Shown: positions 1-7,977, counted from the stretch's first letter. The stretch: 64,000 nt of DNA from Anaerolineales bacterium (GCA_020634885.1 JACKAW010000004.1:124001-188000); one strand, 5' to 3'. Made by a program: numbers and translations. Notes: generated by a model from the letters alone, not told the origin.

Positions 1-81
1 GCTTTTGGGATGCTGGCTGTTCAGTACTTTATCAAGTTCGAGATAGTCGGTGTAATACAACAGGTCTTTTGATTCACTCAT
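1..81 (-). CDS. kynA: Tryptophan 2,3-dioxygenase, N-terminal fragment (cut by window edge)
   Basis: Only the first 27 codons are present; the gene runs off the left edge. The residues YYTDYLELDKVLNSQ fit the N-terminal helix of tryptophan 2,3-dioxygenases (pattern YxxYLxLDxLLxxQ), the haem enzymes that oxidise L-tryptophan to N-formylkynurenine in the cytoplasm. The ATG at 79-81 follows a GAGGAAC ribosome site. The haem- and substrate-binding residues lie outside the window, so the call rests on a short match plus the neighbour: the gene sits downstream of tryptophanase on the same strand, 113 nt away, which fits a tryptophan-degradation unit. Confidence 0.7.
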   Translation of the reverse strand, partial: MSESKDLLYYTDYLELDKVLNSQHPKS

Positions 82-127
82 GGGTTCCTCATTTTGGCGG
101 GTGGATTGGCAGATTGTACTCGTTAAG

Positions 128-197
128 ACGATAGACGATGGACTATTGACCGTAACGGGTTGTCCATCGTCTATCGTTTATGGTTTATCGTCTGTTA
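128..197. repeat. Imperfect 7-bp tandem repeat with central inversion (hairpin)
   Basis: Reading from 128 in steps of seven gives ACGATAG, ACGATGG, ACTATTG, ACCGTAA, CGGGTTG, TCCATCG, TCTATCG, TTTATGG, TTTATCG, TCTGTTA. The first two units are the reverse complement of the sixth and seventh, so 128-143 pairs perfectly with 162-177 (16 bp, 18-nt loop). The tract ends inside the tnaA stop codon (195-197). In the tnaA-kynA intergenic region it could act as a transcript hairpin; no U-run follows. The 7-bp periodicity itself suggests a simple-sequence family rather than a standard terminator. Confidence 0.75.
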
Positions 198-1574
198 AAG
201 CGGCTCAAACCGCGCTGTGAAATGTCGCAGAAATTCAGGAGCGTACGTGAATTTGTATCCCTTCACGCTGTTGGCGCGCGCTTTGATGGCGGCGAAGCAG
301 TCTGCTACATAGTCGAGATGACTTTGGGTATACGTCCGGCGCGGAATGGCAAGGCGGAGAAGTTCGAGTGCGGGGTAGTGCCATTTATTATCTTCCGGGT
401 CGAGGCAGGCAAACATCACCGAACCAATTTCTACGCCGCGAATGCCGCCTTCGCGATAGAGTTCCACGGCGAGGGCTTGTGCAGGGAATTCGTAATTGGG
501 GATGTGCGGAAAGATCGCTCCGGCATTGACGTATACGCCATGACCGCCGGTCGGCTGAAGGGTGGGAATCCCAGCCTCGTTCAAGCGTGAGGCGAGGTAC
601 GCTGTTTGCCCAAGACGATAGCGTAGATAGTCTTCGTCCAAGCCTTCGTAAAGTCCAACTGCCATGGCATCCAAGTCGCGTCCGGCGAGTCCGCCATAGG
701 TGGGGAAGCCCTCACGCAAGATCAACTCATTCTTCACGTTTTGGAAGAGCGTGTCGTCGTTCATGCAGATCAGCCCGCCGATGTTGACAATGGCGTCCTT
801 CTTGGCAGACATGGTCATGCCGTCGGCTAGGGCATACATTTCACGCGCGATCTCTTTTACTGATTTGTTTTCATAACCGGGTTCGCGCTGTTTGATGAAA
901 TAAGCATTCTCAGCATACCGCGCCGAATCGATGAAGAACGGGATGCCGTTCTCGCGGTAGATTTGAGCGACCGCTTTGAGATTTTCCATCGAAACGGGCT
1001 GACCGCCTCCGGCATTGTTCGTGACGGTGATCATGCCCAGTGGAATTTGTTCACGCCCATACTTTGCGATGAAGGCTTTGAGCTTGTTGATATCCATGTT
1101 GCCCTTGAAGGGATGGCGATTCTCGGGGTCGTGTGCTTCGTCAATGACGAGGTTGGCGGGGCGTCCCTGACGGGCGCGGATGTTGGCATCGGTGGTGTCG
1201 AAGTGCATGTTGCTCGGCACCCATTGACTCGGCTTCACCAAACATGCTGCGAGAATGTTCTCGGCGGCTCGTCCCTGATGGGTGGGGGCGAAGTGTTTGA
1301 AACCAAACACATCTTCCACTGCGGCTTTGAGGCGCTGGAACGAACGCGCGCCTGCGTAAGACTCGTCGCCGCGCATGATGGCTGCCCATTGCTCGGAGCT
1401 CATCGCGCCGGTGCCAGAGTCGGTTAACAAGTCGATGAACATGTCTTCGGCTTTCATCAAAAAGAGGTTGTAGCCTGCTTCTTTGAGCGCCGCTTCGCGT
1501 GCTTCACGCGGGATGAGTTGAATCGCTTCGGTCACTTTAATGCGAAACGGTTCGGGGGGATAGGGGGTGGTCAT
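195..1574 (-). CDS. tnaA: Tryptophanase (tryptophan indole-lyase)
   Basis: A 459-residue PLP enzyme of the beta-eliminating lyase family, splitting L-tryptophan into indole, pyruvate and ammonia in the cytoplasm. Seen: N-terminal EPFRIKVTE, FIDLLTDSGTGAM, PTHQGRAAEN, the PLP-lysine motif MSAKKDA (Lys258/259) and the C-terminal FTYAPEFLRHFTARF. The close relative tyrosine phenol-lyase has an Arg (SMERG) that binds the tyrosine phenol side; here the aligned residue is Ile383 in GVEIGS, as in TnaA, which decides for tryptophanase. Several other stretches look more like tyrosine phenol-lyase (QIPREAR, AGRDLDAMAVGL), so activity on tyrosine is not excluded. The ATG follows AAGGAGA. It probably shares a transcript with kynA. 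Confidence 0.88.
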   Translation of the reverse strand: MTTPYPPEPFRIKVTEAIQLIPREAREAALKEAGYNLFLMKAEDMFIDLLTDSGTGAMSSEQWAAIMRGDESYAGARSFQRLKAAVEDVFGFKHFAPTHQGRAAENILAACLVKPSQWVPSNMHFDTTDANIRARQGRPANLVIDEAHDPENRHPFKGNMDINKLKAFIAKYGREQIPLGMITVTNNAGGGQPVSMENLKAVAQIYRENGIPFFIDSARYAENAYFIKQREPGYENKSVKEIAREMYALADGMTMSAKKDAIVNIGGLICMNDDTLFQNVKNELILREGFPTYGGLAGRDLDAMAVGLYEGLDEDYLRYRLGQTAYLASRLNEAGIPTLQPTGGHGVYVNAGAIFPHIPNYEFPAQALAVELYREGGIRGVEIGSVMFACLDPEDNKWHYPALELLRLAIPRRTYTQSHLDYVADCFAAIKARANSVKGYKFTYAPEFLRHFTARFEPL

Positions 1575-1688
1575 TTGTTCTCCTTAATTTGAGTATGCGT
1601 CAAATTTTGGGTAGCGAGCCTGGCGTGTGCCCCTGTGTGTTGCCATTCGGTCTCCAATGACAAAGCGGATTTTACAACCAAAAAATAA

Positions 1689-1719
1689 AACCCCCGAAGT
1701 CTTTAAGATTTCGGGGGTT
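1689..1719 (-). terminator. Rho-independent terminator of the PAP2 phosphatase gene
   Basis: On the minus strand the stem AACCCCCGAA/TTCGGGGGTT, with inner pairing, is followed by a T-rich tail TTATTTTTT (1688 down to 1680). It lies 20 nt downstream of the PAP2 stop and upstream of tnaA on the same strand, separating the two transcripts. Confidence 0.8.
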
Positions 1720-1738
1720 CAAAAACTTGCAGAAAGGT

Positions 1739-2710
1739 TTACTTGCTTTCAGTCAAATTCAATATTGCAAAGACCCACGGTCCCCAACCCGAAACCCACA
1801 TCCCAACAAAGGCATAGCGGATGTAGCGGAAGGTGTAAGGCACAAGCCCGTCGCCTTCGGGGAAAATGGCTTTCAGCCCTGCGTAAAAGATGAGCACCCC
1901 AACCAAGCCAACCATGAATCGCACTGCCCGCTTCCAAACCGGACCTGAAGCATCGAACCCGCCCCGAGGTGTGATCCACGCCAGACCACTGCACAGCCCA
2001 AATAAAGTCCCTGCCGCGGTCAGTATTCCTTGCATGGAATCATGGAAAGGTTCGGGCAATTCATTGCCGTCACGTGTGGCGTTGGTTACCCATTCAGCGG
2101 GGAGCACAAACCCCTGCGAGAGAGCGTTGATCAAAACGCCAATGAGAACCATTACAAAGGTAACGGCAAAAGCCAGACCGATCTGCTTCCACATGCCCAT
2201 GCCGACGACACGTTCTTTTACGGTGTCCCAATACTGGGTAAACGCCCAAAGGGTTAAGGCGCCTAATATCCAGCCGAACAGAACATCATGCAAGAAATGT
2301 ACACCGAGGTACATTCTTGAAAAGCCAATGAAAAAGATCAGAAAAATGGCGGAGACCCAAACCCACGGTTTGCGATAGTAATACGCAAGCATTCCCCATA
2401 AACCTGTCGCAATTTGTGCATGACCCGATGGAACACCGAAACTGGTTTCAGACGCAAGTCCGCGCACGGCTGTATCCAGCCAATAGGGGCGGGGTCCATG
2501 TAGTGCCATTTTGAAGTATTGGTTTAGTCCCGTTCCCGCCAGTAGGATGAACCCGATCTGAATTCCGAGCGATGTATCCACTGCCCAATAGACCAGGGGA
2601 AGGAAGAGAAGGAAAAAATCCTCCGAACCGAGGAAGGAGAAGAACTTCATTGGCGCTTCCAGCCATGCGCCTAGGGATTGAACTGCGGTTATGAATGTGA
2701 TTGGGTCCAT
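1739..2710 (-). CDS. PAP2-family membrane phosphatase
   Basis: A 323-residue polytopic membrane protein of the type 2 phosphatidic acid phosphatase superfamily. The three signature motifs are visible in order: KMALHGPRP (KxxxxxxRP), PSGHAQ (PSGH) and SRMYLGVHFLHDV (SRxxxxxHxxxD), which form the phosphate-binding and catalytic site at the outer membrane face. The family dephosphorylates lipid phosphates or isoprenyl diphosphates; the exact substrate cannot be read. The N-terminal half holds the PAP2 core, and about five further hydrophobic segments follow to the C-terminus, longer than minimal PAP2 proteins (about 200 residues). It is transcribed singly, with its own terminator. Confidence 0.85.
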   Translation of the reverse strand: MDPITFITAVQSLGAWLEAPMKFFSFLGSEDFFLLFLPLVYWAVDTSLGIQIGFILLAGTGLNQYFKMALHGPRPYWLDTAVRGLASETSFGVPSGHAQIATGLWGMLAYYYRKPWVWVSAIFLIFFIGFSRMYLGVHFLHDVLFGWILGALTLWAFTQYWDTVKERVVGMGMWKQIGLAFAVTFVMVLIGVLINALSQGFVLPAEWVTNATRDGNELPEPFHDSMQGILTAAGTLFGLCSGLAWITPRGGFDASGPVWKRAVRFMVGLVGVLIFYAGLKAIFPEGDGLVPYTFRYIRYAFVGMWVSGWGPWVFAILNLTESK

Positions 2711-2939
2711 GTGTATTCCTTGAAGTGAGATTTTGGGAGTTCTTTACTCTGGTCTTGCATGACTAATTCTTTTCGGAACCTCTCGTAGACACTGGTGTTG
2801 ATACACTATGTTACACAGATACCATGGATATTATATATCACAGCTTCTTTTGAGTAGATTCATTCATTTTGAAGTGTATAATGTGCGGAATATTCCGTAA
2901 CACCTCTGCAAGCCAAACCCAACCCAGAAGGATTTGCAT

Positions 2940-3881
2940 GTGACTACCATATTTTTTGCTACTGATGTTCATGGCTCGGATATTTGCTGGAGTAAGTTTC
3001 TAAATGCGGGGAAGTTTTATGGCGCCGATCAGTTGATCCTCGGCGGTGATATGACGGGAAAAGCGGTTGTCCCGTTCGTGCATCAGGGGGGCTCCAATTA
3101 CCGCGTCACTCTCCTTGAGCAGGTTTTTGATGTAACCAATGAAGACGAATTGACGGACTTGAAAAAACGCGTCCGCAGTCGCGGGTATTACCCGTACCTG
3201 ACCAACCCGGATGAGATCGCCGAGTTGGAGAAAAATCCGCAGCGAGTTAGTGAGATATTCCTGGAAGAAGTGTTGAAGGTTGTTCAGCAGTGGATGGACC
3301 TTGCTGAAAAAAAACTCGAAGGCACAGGCATGAAGATCTATTGCTGCCCGGGCAATGATGATATGGATGAGGTTGACGAGATCATTCGGGCGAGCAAAAC
3401 GGTGGTTCTGGCAGAAGGGGATGTGACCATGCTGAACAGCGGGCATGAAATGATCGCCTCGGGGTGGAGCAACCGAACCCCCTGGGACACGCACCGTGAA
3501 GAGGACGAGGATCAGCTCAAAGTCCGGTATGAGGCGATGACATCGCGTTTGCAGAATCCAAAGAATGCCATCTTCAATATCCATGTGCCGCCTTATAAAT
3601 CCAATCTTGATGAAGCCGCCGAGTTGGATGAAAACCTGCGCCCCAAAATGGCGGGGCAGGCATTGAAACCAGTCGGTTCAACGGCGCTGCGCGAAGCGAT
3701 TGAAAATGTTCAGCCGTTGTTGGGCTTGCACGGACATATTCACGAAGGACGCGGTGTTTCACGCATTGGAAAGACTCTTTGCATCAACCCGGGCTCCATG
3801 TACGAACAAGGCACTTTACTTGGCGCAATTGTACGCCTTGGTAAAAACAAAGTGGAAGATTACGTTCTGACAACAGGTTAG
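2940..3881 (+). CDS. Calcineurin-like metallophosphoesterase
   Basis: A cytoplasmic binuclear-metal phosphoesterase of about 313 residues. Metal-ligand motifs are complete: DVHGSD (DxH), GGDMTGK (GD), CCPGNDD (GN[D/H]D), NIHVPP and LHGHIHEG (GHxH), closed by NPGSMYEQG. The family hydrolyses phosphomonoesters or diesters; the substrate is unknown. Two starts are possible: TTG at 2934 and GTG at 2940. The ribosome site AGAAGGA (2926-2932) is 1 nt from TTG but 7 nt from GTG, so GTG at 2940 is preferred (protein begins MTTIFFATDVHG). A TATAAT hexamer at 2877-2882 may be its -10. The insert of about 100 residues between the GD and GND motifs is long for the family. Confidence 0.8.
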   Translation: MTTIFFATDVHGSDICWSKFLNAGKFYGADQLILGGDMTGKAVVPFVHQGGSNYRVTLLEQVFDVTNEDELTDLKKRVRSRGYYPYLTNPDEIAELEKNPQRVSEIFLEEVLKVVQQWMDLAEKKLEGTGMKIYCCPGNDDMDEVDEIIRASKTVVLAEGDVTMLNSGHEMIASGWSNRTPWDTHREEDEDQLKVRYEAMTSRLQNPKNAIFNIHVPPYKSNLDEAAELDENLRPKMAGQALKPVGSTALREAIENVQPLLGLHGHIHEGRGVSRIGKTLCINPGSMYEQGTLLGAIVRLGKNKVEDYVLTTG

Positions 3882-3886
3882 TTATT

Positions 3887-3916
3887 CATGGGGCGGCATG
3901 TATATGCCGCCCCATG
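3887..3916. terminator. Perfect 13-bp hairpin after the metallophosphoesterase gene
   Basis: CATGGGGCGGCAT (3887-3899) pairs perfectly with 3904-3916 around a 4-nt loop, starting 6 nt after the stop codon. No U-run follows on either strand, so it may be a processing or stability hairpin between the phosphoesterase and the permease rather than a full terminator. Confidence 0.5.
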
Positions 3917-3944
3917 GCAATTAAAACCAACAAAGGAGAGTGTT

Positions 3945-5567
3945 ATGAGTGACTTGTTTGTCCGTAAGGCGACCGGTATGGTGCGATCTTGGTCGGTTTT
4001 CGACGCGTTTGTATATGCGTTGTTTTCCATCAACTTGATCACCCTCGGTATGTACAGCTTTAGCCAGATGTACTACTTTGAGGGCGGCATGGTAAACGCA
4101 TTGATCGTCAGCGCGATCTTCATCTTTTTTGAGGTGGTGGTCTACGCTGCATTGATCGCTGTGATGCCGCGCTCAGGCGGTGATTATGTCTGGCAGAGCC
4201 GCATTCTCGGCGGAGCGGTGGGGTTCATCCTTGCCGTAACCGGCTGGTGGTTTATTTTGTGGTTGTGGGTGCCGCTGTACGGCGATATGTTCCGCCATAT
4301 TGTGTTGGTGCCGCTGCTGGGTGTGTTTGGCGCAAAAGATATTGCCCTGTGGTTCGCCGGTACTCAGAACGGCGCTTTCACTGCTTCCATTCTGACCCTG
4401 GCGATTGTCAGCCTTTTCATCATGCTTGGAATGAAAACCTATGCCCGTATTCAGAAATTCTCTTTCTATGCCGGTATGCTTGGGCTGTTGATCGTGATCG
4501 CCCTGCTCTTGGGCGGTTCCCCTGAAGCATTCAAAGCTGGTTTGGAATCCAACGTCGAATCCATGTTCGGCGCGACGGGCGTCTATGATGCTACGGTGCA
4601 AATGGGGACGGATGCAGGGGCAGTCACCCCGTTTGCTGGCGGCTCGCTGGCTGCTGTGTTCCTTGTGATTCCCTACATGGTCTTCTTTAATTTATGGCCC
4701 AATTGGGGCGCAACCCTGTATGGCGAAGTGCGCGGCGCAACCGACTTCAAACGCAATATGGCGGGTATGGGCTGGGCGCTCGGCGCGACAACCCTTCTTG
4801 CCATTATTTTGCTTTATGCCATCAGCAAGACCGTCGGCTGGGACTTTTATGTTCAGGCTGGTGCGGCTTGGTGGAACTACGCCTGGGGGTACACAGACGT
4901 TGCTCCGGCTCTTCCAGTATGGCCTTACCCCGCATTGTTCGCAGCCTTCCTTACAACCAATAAGTTCGTCCAAATCCTTGTGTTGGCGTTGATGAGCTTC
5001 TGGTGGTTCGGTTGGTGCGCCACAGTATTCCTTTCATCCACTCGTGTGATCTTTGCCGCCGCTTTCGACCGCCTTCTGCCCGAGTCGGTTGCCAAGCTGG
5101 ATGAACGCACCGGCACGCCTGTGAATGCCTTGTTGATGATGATCATTCCCTCTGTCGTGGTGGCGTATCTCTTCAATTACAACGTTGCCAATTTCGCTAC
5201 ATTGACACTGTGCTCCACCCTTGTCATTGCGGTGACATTCCTCGGAACGACCATCTCGGCAATTGTTCTGCCATACACCAAGCCAGACCTGTACAATGCT
5301 TCTCCAATTGCCAAGTATAAAATTCTTGGTATCCCAATGATCACGGTGGCAGGCGTCATCTTCGGCGGCTTTTTGGTATACCTGCTGTATCAATGGATTA
5401 TCGATCCGAATGGCTTGTATGGTATTGGCATCAAAAATACCAGTTCAATCTACTATATGCTTGGGAACTATGTACTTGCTGCGGTAATCTATTTCGGGTT
5501 CAAGTCCTTCCGCAAGAGCAAGGGCATCGACCTGGATAAAGTCACAGCCGAAATTCCGGTTGAGTAA
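3945..5567 (+). CDS. APC-superfamily amino acid permease
   Basis: A 540-residue inner-membrane transporter with about 12 hydrophobic helices. The N-terminal start RKATGMVRSWSVFDAFVYAL, the early PRSGGDYVWQSRI (matching the APC consensus P.SGG.Y.W) and the later STRVIFAAAFDRLLPESVAKLDERTGTPVNAL are typical APC features. The family imports amino acids or amines by proton or exchange coupling; the substrate cannot be read. An in-frame start at 3888 exists, but ATG at 3945 has AAGGAGAG at 3932-3939 and gives the normal N-terminus. It is flanked by hairpins at 3887 and 5581, so it is probably monocistronic. Confidence 0.85.
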   Translation: MSDLFVRKATGMVRSWSVFDAFVYALFSINLITLGMYSFSQMYYFEGGMVNALIVSAIFIFFEVVVYAALIAVMPRSGGDYVWQSRILGGAVGFILAVTGWWFILWLWVPLYGDMFRHIVLVPLLGVFGAKDIALWFAGTQNGAFTASILTLAIVSLFIMLGMKTYARIQKFSFYAGMLGLLIVIALLLGGSPEAFKAGLESNVESMFGATGVYDATVQMGTDAGAVTPFAGGSLAAVFLVIPYMVFFNLWPNWGATLYGEVRGATDFKRNMAGMGWALGATTLLAIILLYAISKTVGWDFYVQAGAAWWNYAWGYTDVAPALPVWPYPALFAAFLTTNKFVQILVLALMSFWWFGWCATVFLSSTRVIFAAAFDRLLPESVAKLDERTGTPVNALLMMIIPSVVVAYLFNYNVANFATLTLCSTLVIAVTFLGTTISAIVLPYTKPDLYNASPIAKYKILGIPMITVAGVIFGGFLVYLLYQWIIDPNGLYGIGIKNTSSIYYMLGNYVLAAVIYFGFKSFRKSKGIDLDKVTAEIPVE

Positions 5568-5580
5568 TTGAAATATTCCC

Positions 5581-5614
5581 AGGTCAGGCGGGTTTCAATG
5601 AAGCCCGTCTGACC
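5581..5614. terminator. Hairpin after the APC permease
   Basis: AGGTCAGGCGGGTTTC and AAGCCCGTCTGACCT form a stem of about 14 bp with one mismatch and a small loop, 13 nt after the permease stop. There is no clear U-run, so terminator function is inferred from position. Confidence 0.5.
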
Positions 5615-5633
5615 TGACGATTATCCAGAAGAT

Positions 5634-5708
5634 TTCACCACTGAGAACACGGAGCACACAGAGAAGAATAAAAAGAAACTCTGTGCTCTCAGTGGGCTTC
5701 GTGGTGAA
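5634..5708. repeat. Intergenic inverted repeat with TTCACCAC ends
   Basis: Left arm 5634-5663 begins TTCACCACTGAG and the right arm 5679-5708 ends CTTCGTGGTGAA; the two 30-nt arms are imperfect reverse complements around an A-rich loop. It ends 60 bases before the nucleotidyltransferase-like gene. It resembles repetitive palindromic intergenic elements (see also 28215 and 42974). Confidence 0.6.
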
Positions 5709-5768
5709 TTTTTTTGCCGCCCTCTCACACAGAGCAGAAGCAGAAGGGAAATCAGGTAAACTCTACAA

Positions 5769-6521
5769 ATGGAATCGTCACTCGATCTTGTGCAGGAAAT
5801 GTACCGGCTCATTGAAGCCGCAAATACCAGAAACATTCATTTGCGAGCCATTGGCGGGCTGGCAGTGGAAACCCACAACAAGACCAATCACCCGCTCTTC
5901 AAACGTGAATTTGCAGACCTTGATTTTTGCATCCCCTTAAAACAGCGCCGCGCTTTTGAAGCCTTTATGCCAGAAATGGGCTACACCCCGCATAAACAGT
6001 TCAATATTCTCAACGGCAACCAACGCCAGATCTATTACCACGAACCAACTGAAATGAAAGTGGATATTTTTGTCGGGAATTTTGAAATGTGCCACAAAAT
6101 TCCGCTTGAAGAACGCCTTGCCGCCGACCCCATCACCATTCCACTTGCCGAGCTTTTTTTCTCCAAAGCCCAGATCATTGAACTCAACCGAAAAGATGCA
6201 CTTGACCTCACTTCCATTTTGTTGAACAATCAAACCGGCGAAGGAGATGAAGAGACTATCAACCTAAAGATCGTTGCCCAACTCGGCAGCGCCGATTGGG
6301 GCTTGTACAAAACCACATCCATCAACATGGATAAAGTGGAACAAATGCTCAACAACAATGATATGGCTCTCAACAACGAAGAGCGTACGCTCGTCTCGCA
6401 GCGCATTAATGAAATTCGCCGCACGTTTTCAGAAATGCCAAAGCCTGTGGCGTGGCAATTGCGCGACCGTGTTGGCACCCGTGTAAAATGGTACATCGAA
6501 GTGGAGGAAGTTCAGCGGTGA
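5769..6521 (+). CDS. Nucleotidyltransferase-fold protein (putative)
   Basis: A 250-residue soluble protein. The N-terminal half carries a pattern typical of minimal nucleotidyltransferase-like proteins: RAIGGLAVETH, then REFADLDFCI (two acidic residues of the D-x-D type) and, about 40 residues later, EMKVDIFVG with a third acidic residue. This would allow nucleotidyl transfer to an unknown acceptor. The C-terminal half is helical with no motif I recognise. The stop overlaps the next start (GTGA, 6518-6521), so it is translationally coupled to a small membrane protein and a lipoprotein. It resembles stand-alone nucleotidyltransferase toxins of the AbiEii/MNT type only in fold; no antitoxin is adjacent. 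Confidence 0.55.
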   Translation: MESSLDLVQEMYRLIEAANTRNIHLRAIGGLAVETHNKTNHPLFKREFADLDFCIPLKQRRAFEAFMPEMGYTPHKQFNILNGNQRQIYYHEPTEMKVDIFVGNFEMCHKIPLEERLAADPITIPLAELFFSKAQIIELNRKDALDLTSILLNNQTGEGDEETINLKIVAQLGSADWGLYKTTSINMDKVEQMLNNNDMALNNEERTLVSQRINEIRRTFSEMPKPVAWQLRDRVGTRVKWYIEVEEVQR

Positions 6522-6691
6522 AAAAGCTACGGATGATTCTTGCTGTGATCGTACTTGCAGTTTCGCTTGCCCTTTTAATTTGGGGATATGCCCCCAACCC
6601 GCACGAGATGCGCATTCAGACGATCTCTCCAACCGAGATGCAATTGCCAACGCCTTCTTCGCTTCATCCTGAGCCGGAGGCTGTTTCGTGA
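6518..6691 (+). CDS. Small single-span membrane protein (57 aa)
   Basis: Starting at GTG 6518, which overlaps the upstream stop by 4 nt and follows GGAGGAA at 6502-6508, this encodes MKKLRMILAVIVLAVSLALLIWGYAP then a Pro/Ser/Thr-rich tail. One hydrophobic helix with a positive N-terminus suggests a signal anchor with a short outward tail; there is no lipobox Cys. It overlaps the next gene by 4 nt, so the three genes form one coupled operon. Function unknown. Confidence 0.6.
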   Translation: MKKLRMILAVIVLAVSLALLIWGYAPNPHEMRIQTISPTEMQLPTPSSLHPEPEAVS

Positions 6692-7467
6692 CCCGAAGCA
6701 TTTTATTACGCCGAGTTTTTTTTCTCTTTAGCGCGGTAACTTTTGCAATCTTTTTATTAGCCTGCGGTGGAGCGGCAGAATCCTCTGAGCCTACAACCTT
6801 GCCAGCCACAGCCATCTCTATACCCGCAACAGCGACAGTAGCGCCCGCCGACTCTGAAACTGCTGAAGTAGACCCCGCCCCAGCCCTACCTGAGTTCCGC
6901 AGGTTGACCCTGGATTTCCCAGCAAAAATAAAAGCGGGTTCTGAAAGCGACATTATTCGCCTTACTCTTGCGGTAGATGAACTTGGCAACATTACCCCTA
7001 CCGCCGAATTTGAAGGCAATGTGACCCAAGGTGAAGTGATCGAAATCCCTAACTTGTATGCCACACATAACGTTGTTGCTGAAGCTGTTTATGATGTAGC
7101 CGGGTTGGAAGTAAAACCCACCGGTGCAACCTTTCAGCCTTTGCGGCAGGGTGAGAAGGTTATTTTTCAGTGGAGCATCCGCGCACAAGAGGTGGGGACG
7201 TATCGCGGTACGGTCTGGCTGCACCTGGATTTTGAGGACCGTTCCAGCGGAGAGAAAAGCCGAATTCCCGTATCAGCCCAAATTGTCGAGATTGAGGCGG
7301 TGGACTTTTTCGGCTTCTCTGTCAATTTTGTGCGCACATCTGGCGTGGTGGGTTCGGTGCTTGGGGGCATCCTTGGTTTTCCCTTCTTAAAAGAAATCGT
7401 GTTGTTTCTCTTTGGTGGTAATAAAAGAGACGCAAAGAAAAATACAAAAAATACCCGAAAAAAGTGA
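6688..7467 (+). CDS. Lipoprotein with C-terminal membrane segment
   Basis: A 259-residue secreted lipoprotein: the N-terminal hydrophobic stretch ends in the lipobox LLACGG (Cys about residue 26), followed by a Thr/Ala/Pro linker (about 30-65) and a beta-rich domain (about 66-210) reminiscent of Ig-like secreted domains (QEVGTYRGTVWLHLDFED). Unusually, a second hydrophobic stretch, VVGSVLGGILGFPFLKEIVLFLF, with a Lys/Arg-rich tail lies at the very C-terminus, predicting two membrane attachments. The GTG start overlaps the upstream stop (GTGA), coupling it to the small membrane protein. Function unknown. Confidence 0.65.
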   Translation: MTRSILLRRVFFLFSAVTFAIFLLACGGAAESSEPTTLPATAISIPATATVAPADSETAEVDPAPALPEFRRLTLDFPAKIKAGSESDIIRLTLAVDELGNITPTAEFEGNVTQGEVIEIPNLYATHNVVAEAVYDVAGLEVKPTGATFQPLRQGEKVIFQWSIRAQEVGTYRGTVWLHLDFEDRSSGEKSRIPVSAQIVEIEAVDFFGFSVNFVRTSGVVGSVLGGILGFPFLKEIVLFLFGGNKRDAKKNTKNTRKK

Positions 7468-7521
7468 CAAAAATCACCTTAAAAATAGACACCCAGTAAC
7501 CAGAGGGGGGTTTGTCCTTTA

Positions 7522-7530
7522 TGGTACAAT
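7522..7530 (+). promoter_or_regulatory. Extended -10 promoter candidate for the nuo cluster
   Basis: TGGTACAAT is a TGn-extended -10 element 37 nt upstream of nuoA. No good -35 is seen at 17 nt, as is usual for extended -10 promoters. nuoA has its own site (ATGGAGTTTAATAA) before ATG 7567. Confidence 0.4.
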
Positions 7531-7566
7531 GCCCACGTTAATACATTTCCCAATGGAGTTTAATAA

Positions 7567-7920
7567 ATGAGTGAGTGGATATATGTTGCTCTTTTCATCG
7601 CTGTGGGGTTGATCATTCCCATTGGCGCCATTGCAGCAGGCTTTATTTTAGGTCCCAAGAAACCCAACCCCATTAAGGAAGCCACATACGAATGCGGTGT
7701 TGAACCTGTGGGTGAGGCATGGATCCAATTCAAGCCGCAGTATTACATCTTTGCACTTGTGTTCCTTGTGTTCGATGTGGAAGCGGTCTTTCTTTTCCCG
7801 TGGGCGGTTAAGCTGGGGCAGTTGGGTTTATATGCTGTGGTTGAAGGCATTATTTTTGTCAGCATTCTTATCATTGGGTTGGTTTATACCTGGCGCAAGG
7901 GAATGTTGGAATGGTTGTAG
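7567..7920 (+). CDS. nuoA: NADH-quinone oxidoreductase subunit A
   Basis: A 117-residue, three-helix subunit of the complex I membrane arm. Diagnostic: GPKKPNPIKEATYECGVEPVGEA, where the Cys and Glu line the quinone-channel entrance region, then QYYIFALVFLVFDVEAVFLFPWAV with the conserved DVE. Length is usual for NuoA. It opens the complex I cluster but is followed directly by nuoH; nuoB, C and D, which normally follow nuoA, are absent. A short hairpin separates it from nuoH. Confidence 0.95.
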   Translation: MSEWIYVALFIAVGLIIPIGAIAAGFILGPKKPNPIKEATYECGVEPVGEAWIQFKPQYYIFALVFLVFDVEAVFLFPWAVKLGQLGLYAVVEGIIFVSILIIGLVYTWRKGMLEWL

Positions 7921-7941
7921 GTACGCACTAAATTGGGAGAG

Positions 7942-7977
7942 AAGGCTGATGGGAGTTTTCCTTTCAGCCTTTTCTTT
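7942..7977 (+). terminator. Hairpin with T-rich tail between nuoA and nuoH
   Basis: AAGGCTGA (7942-7949) pairs with TCAGCCTT (7964-7971), and TTCTTTG follows. It lies 20 nt after the nuoA stop and could partly terminate or attenuate the transcript before nuoH. Confidence 0.45.

Noticed and set aside
127..197. CRISPR-like repeat
   Set aside because: Units are 7 bp without spacers and change orientation midway.
963..1427. Plus-strand open frame inside tnaA
   Set aside because: Shadow of a well-supported minus-strand gene, with no homology-like motifs or ribosome site; the same applies to many other opposite-strand frames in the window.
195..1574. Tyrosine phenol-lyase for the PLP lyase
   Set aside because: The Arg of the tyrosine-binding motif (SMERG) is Ile383 here and the local motif VEIGS is that of tryptophanase.
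2934..2939. TTG start for the metallophosphoesterase
   Set aside because: The ribosome site is only 1 nt away; GTG at 2940 has correct spacing.
3888..3944. Extended N-terminus of the APC permease
   Set aside because: It runs through a hairpin, lacks a ribosome site and would add 19 residues before the family's normal start.
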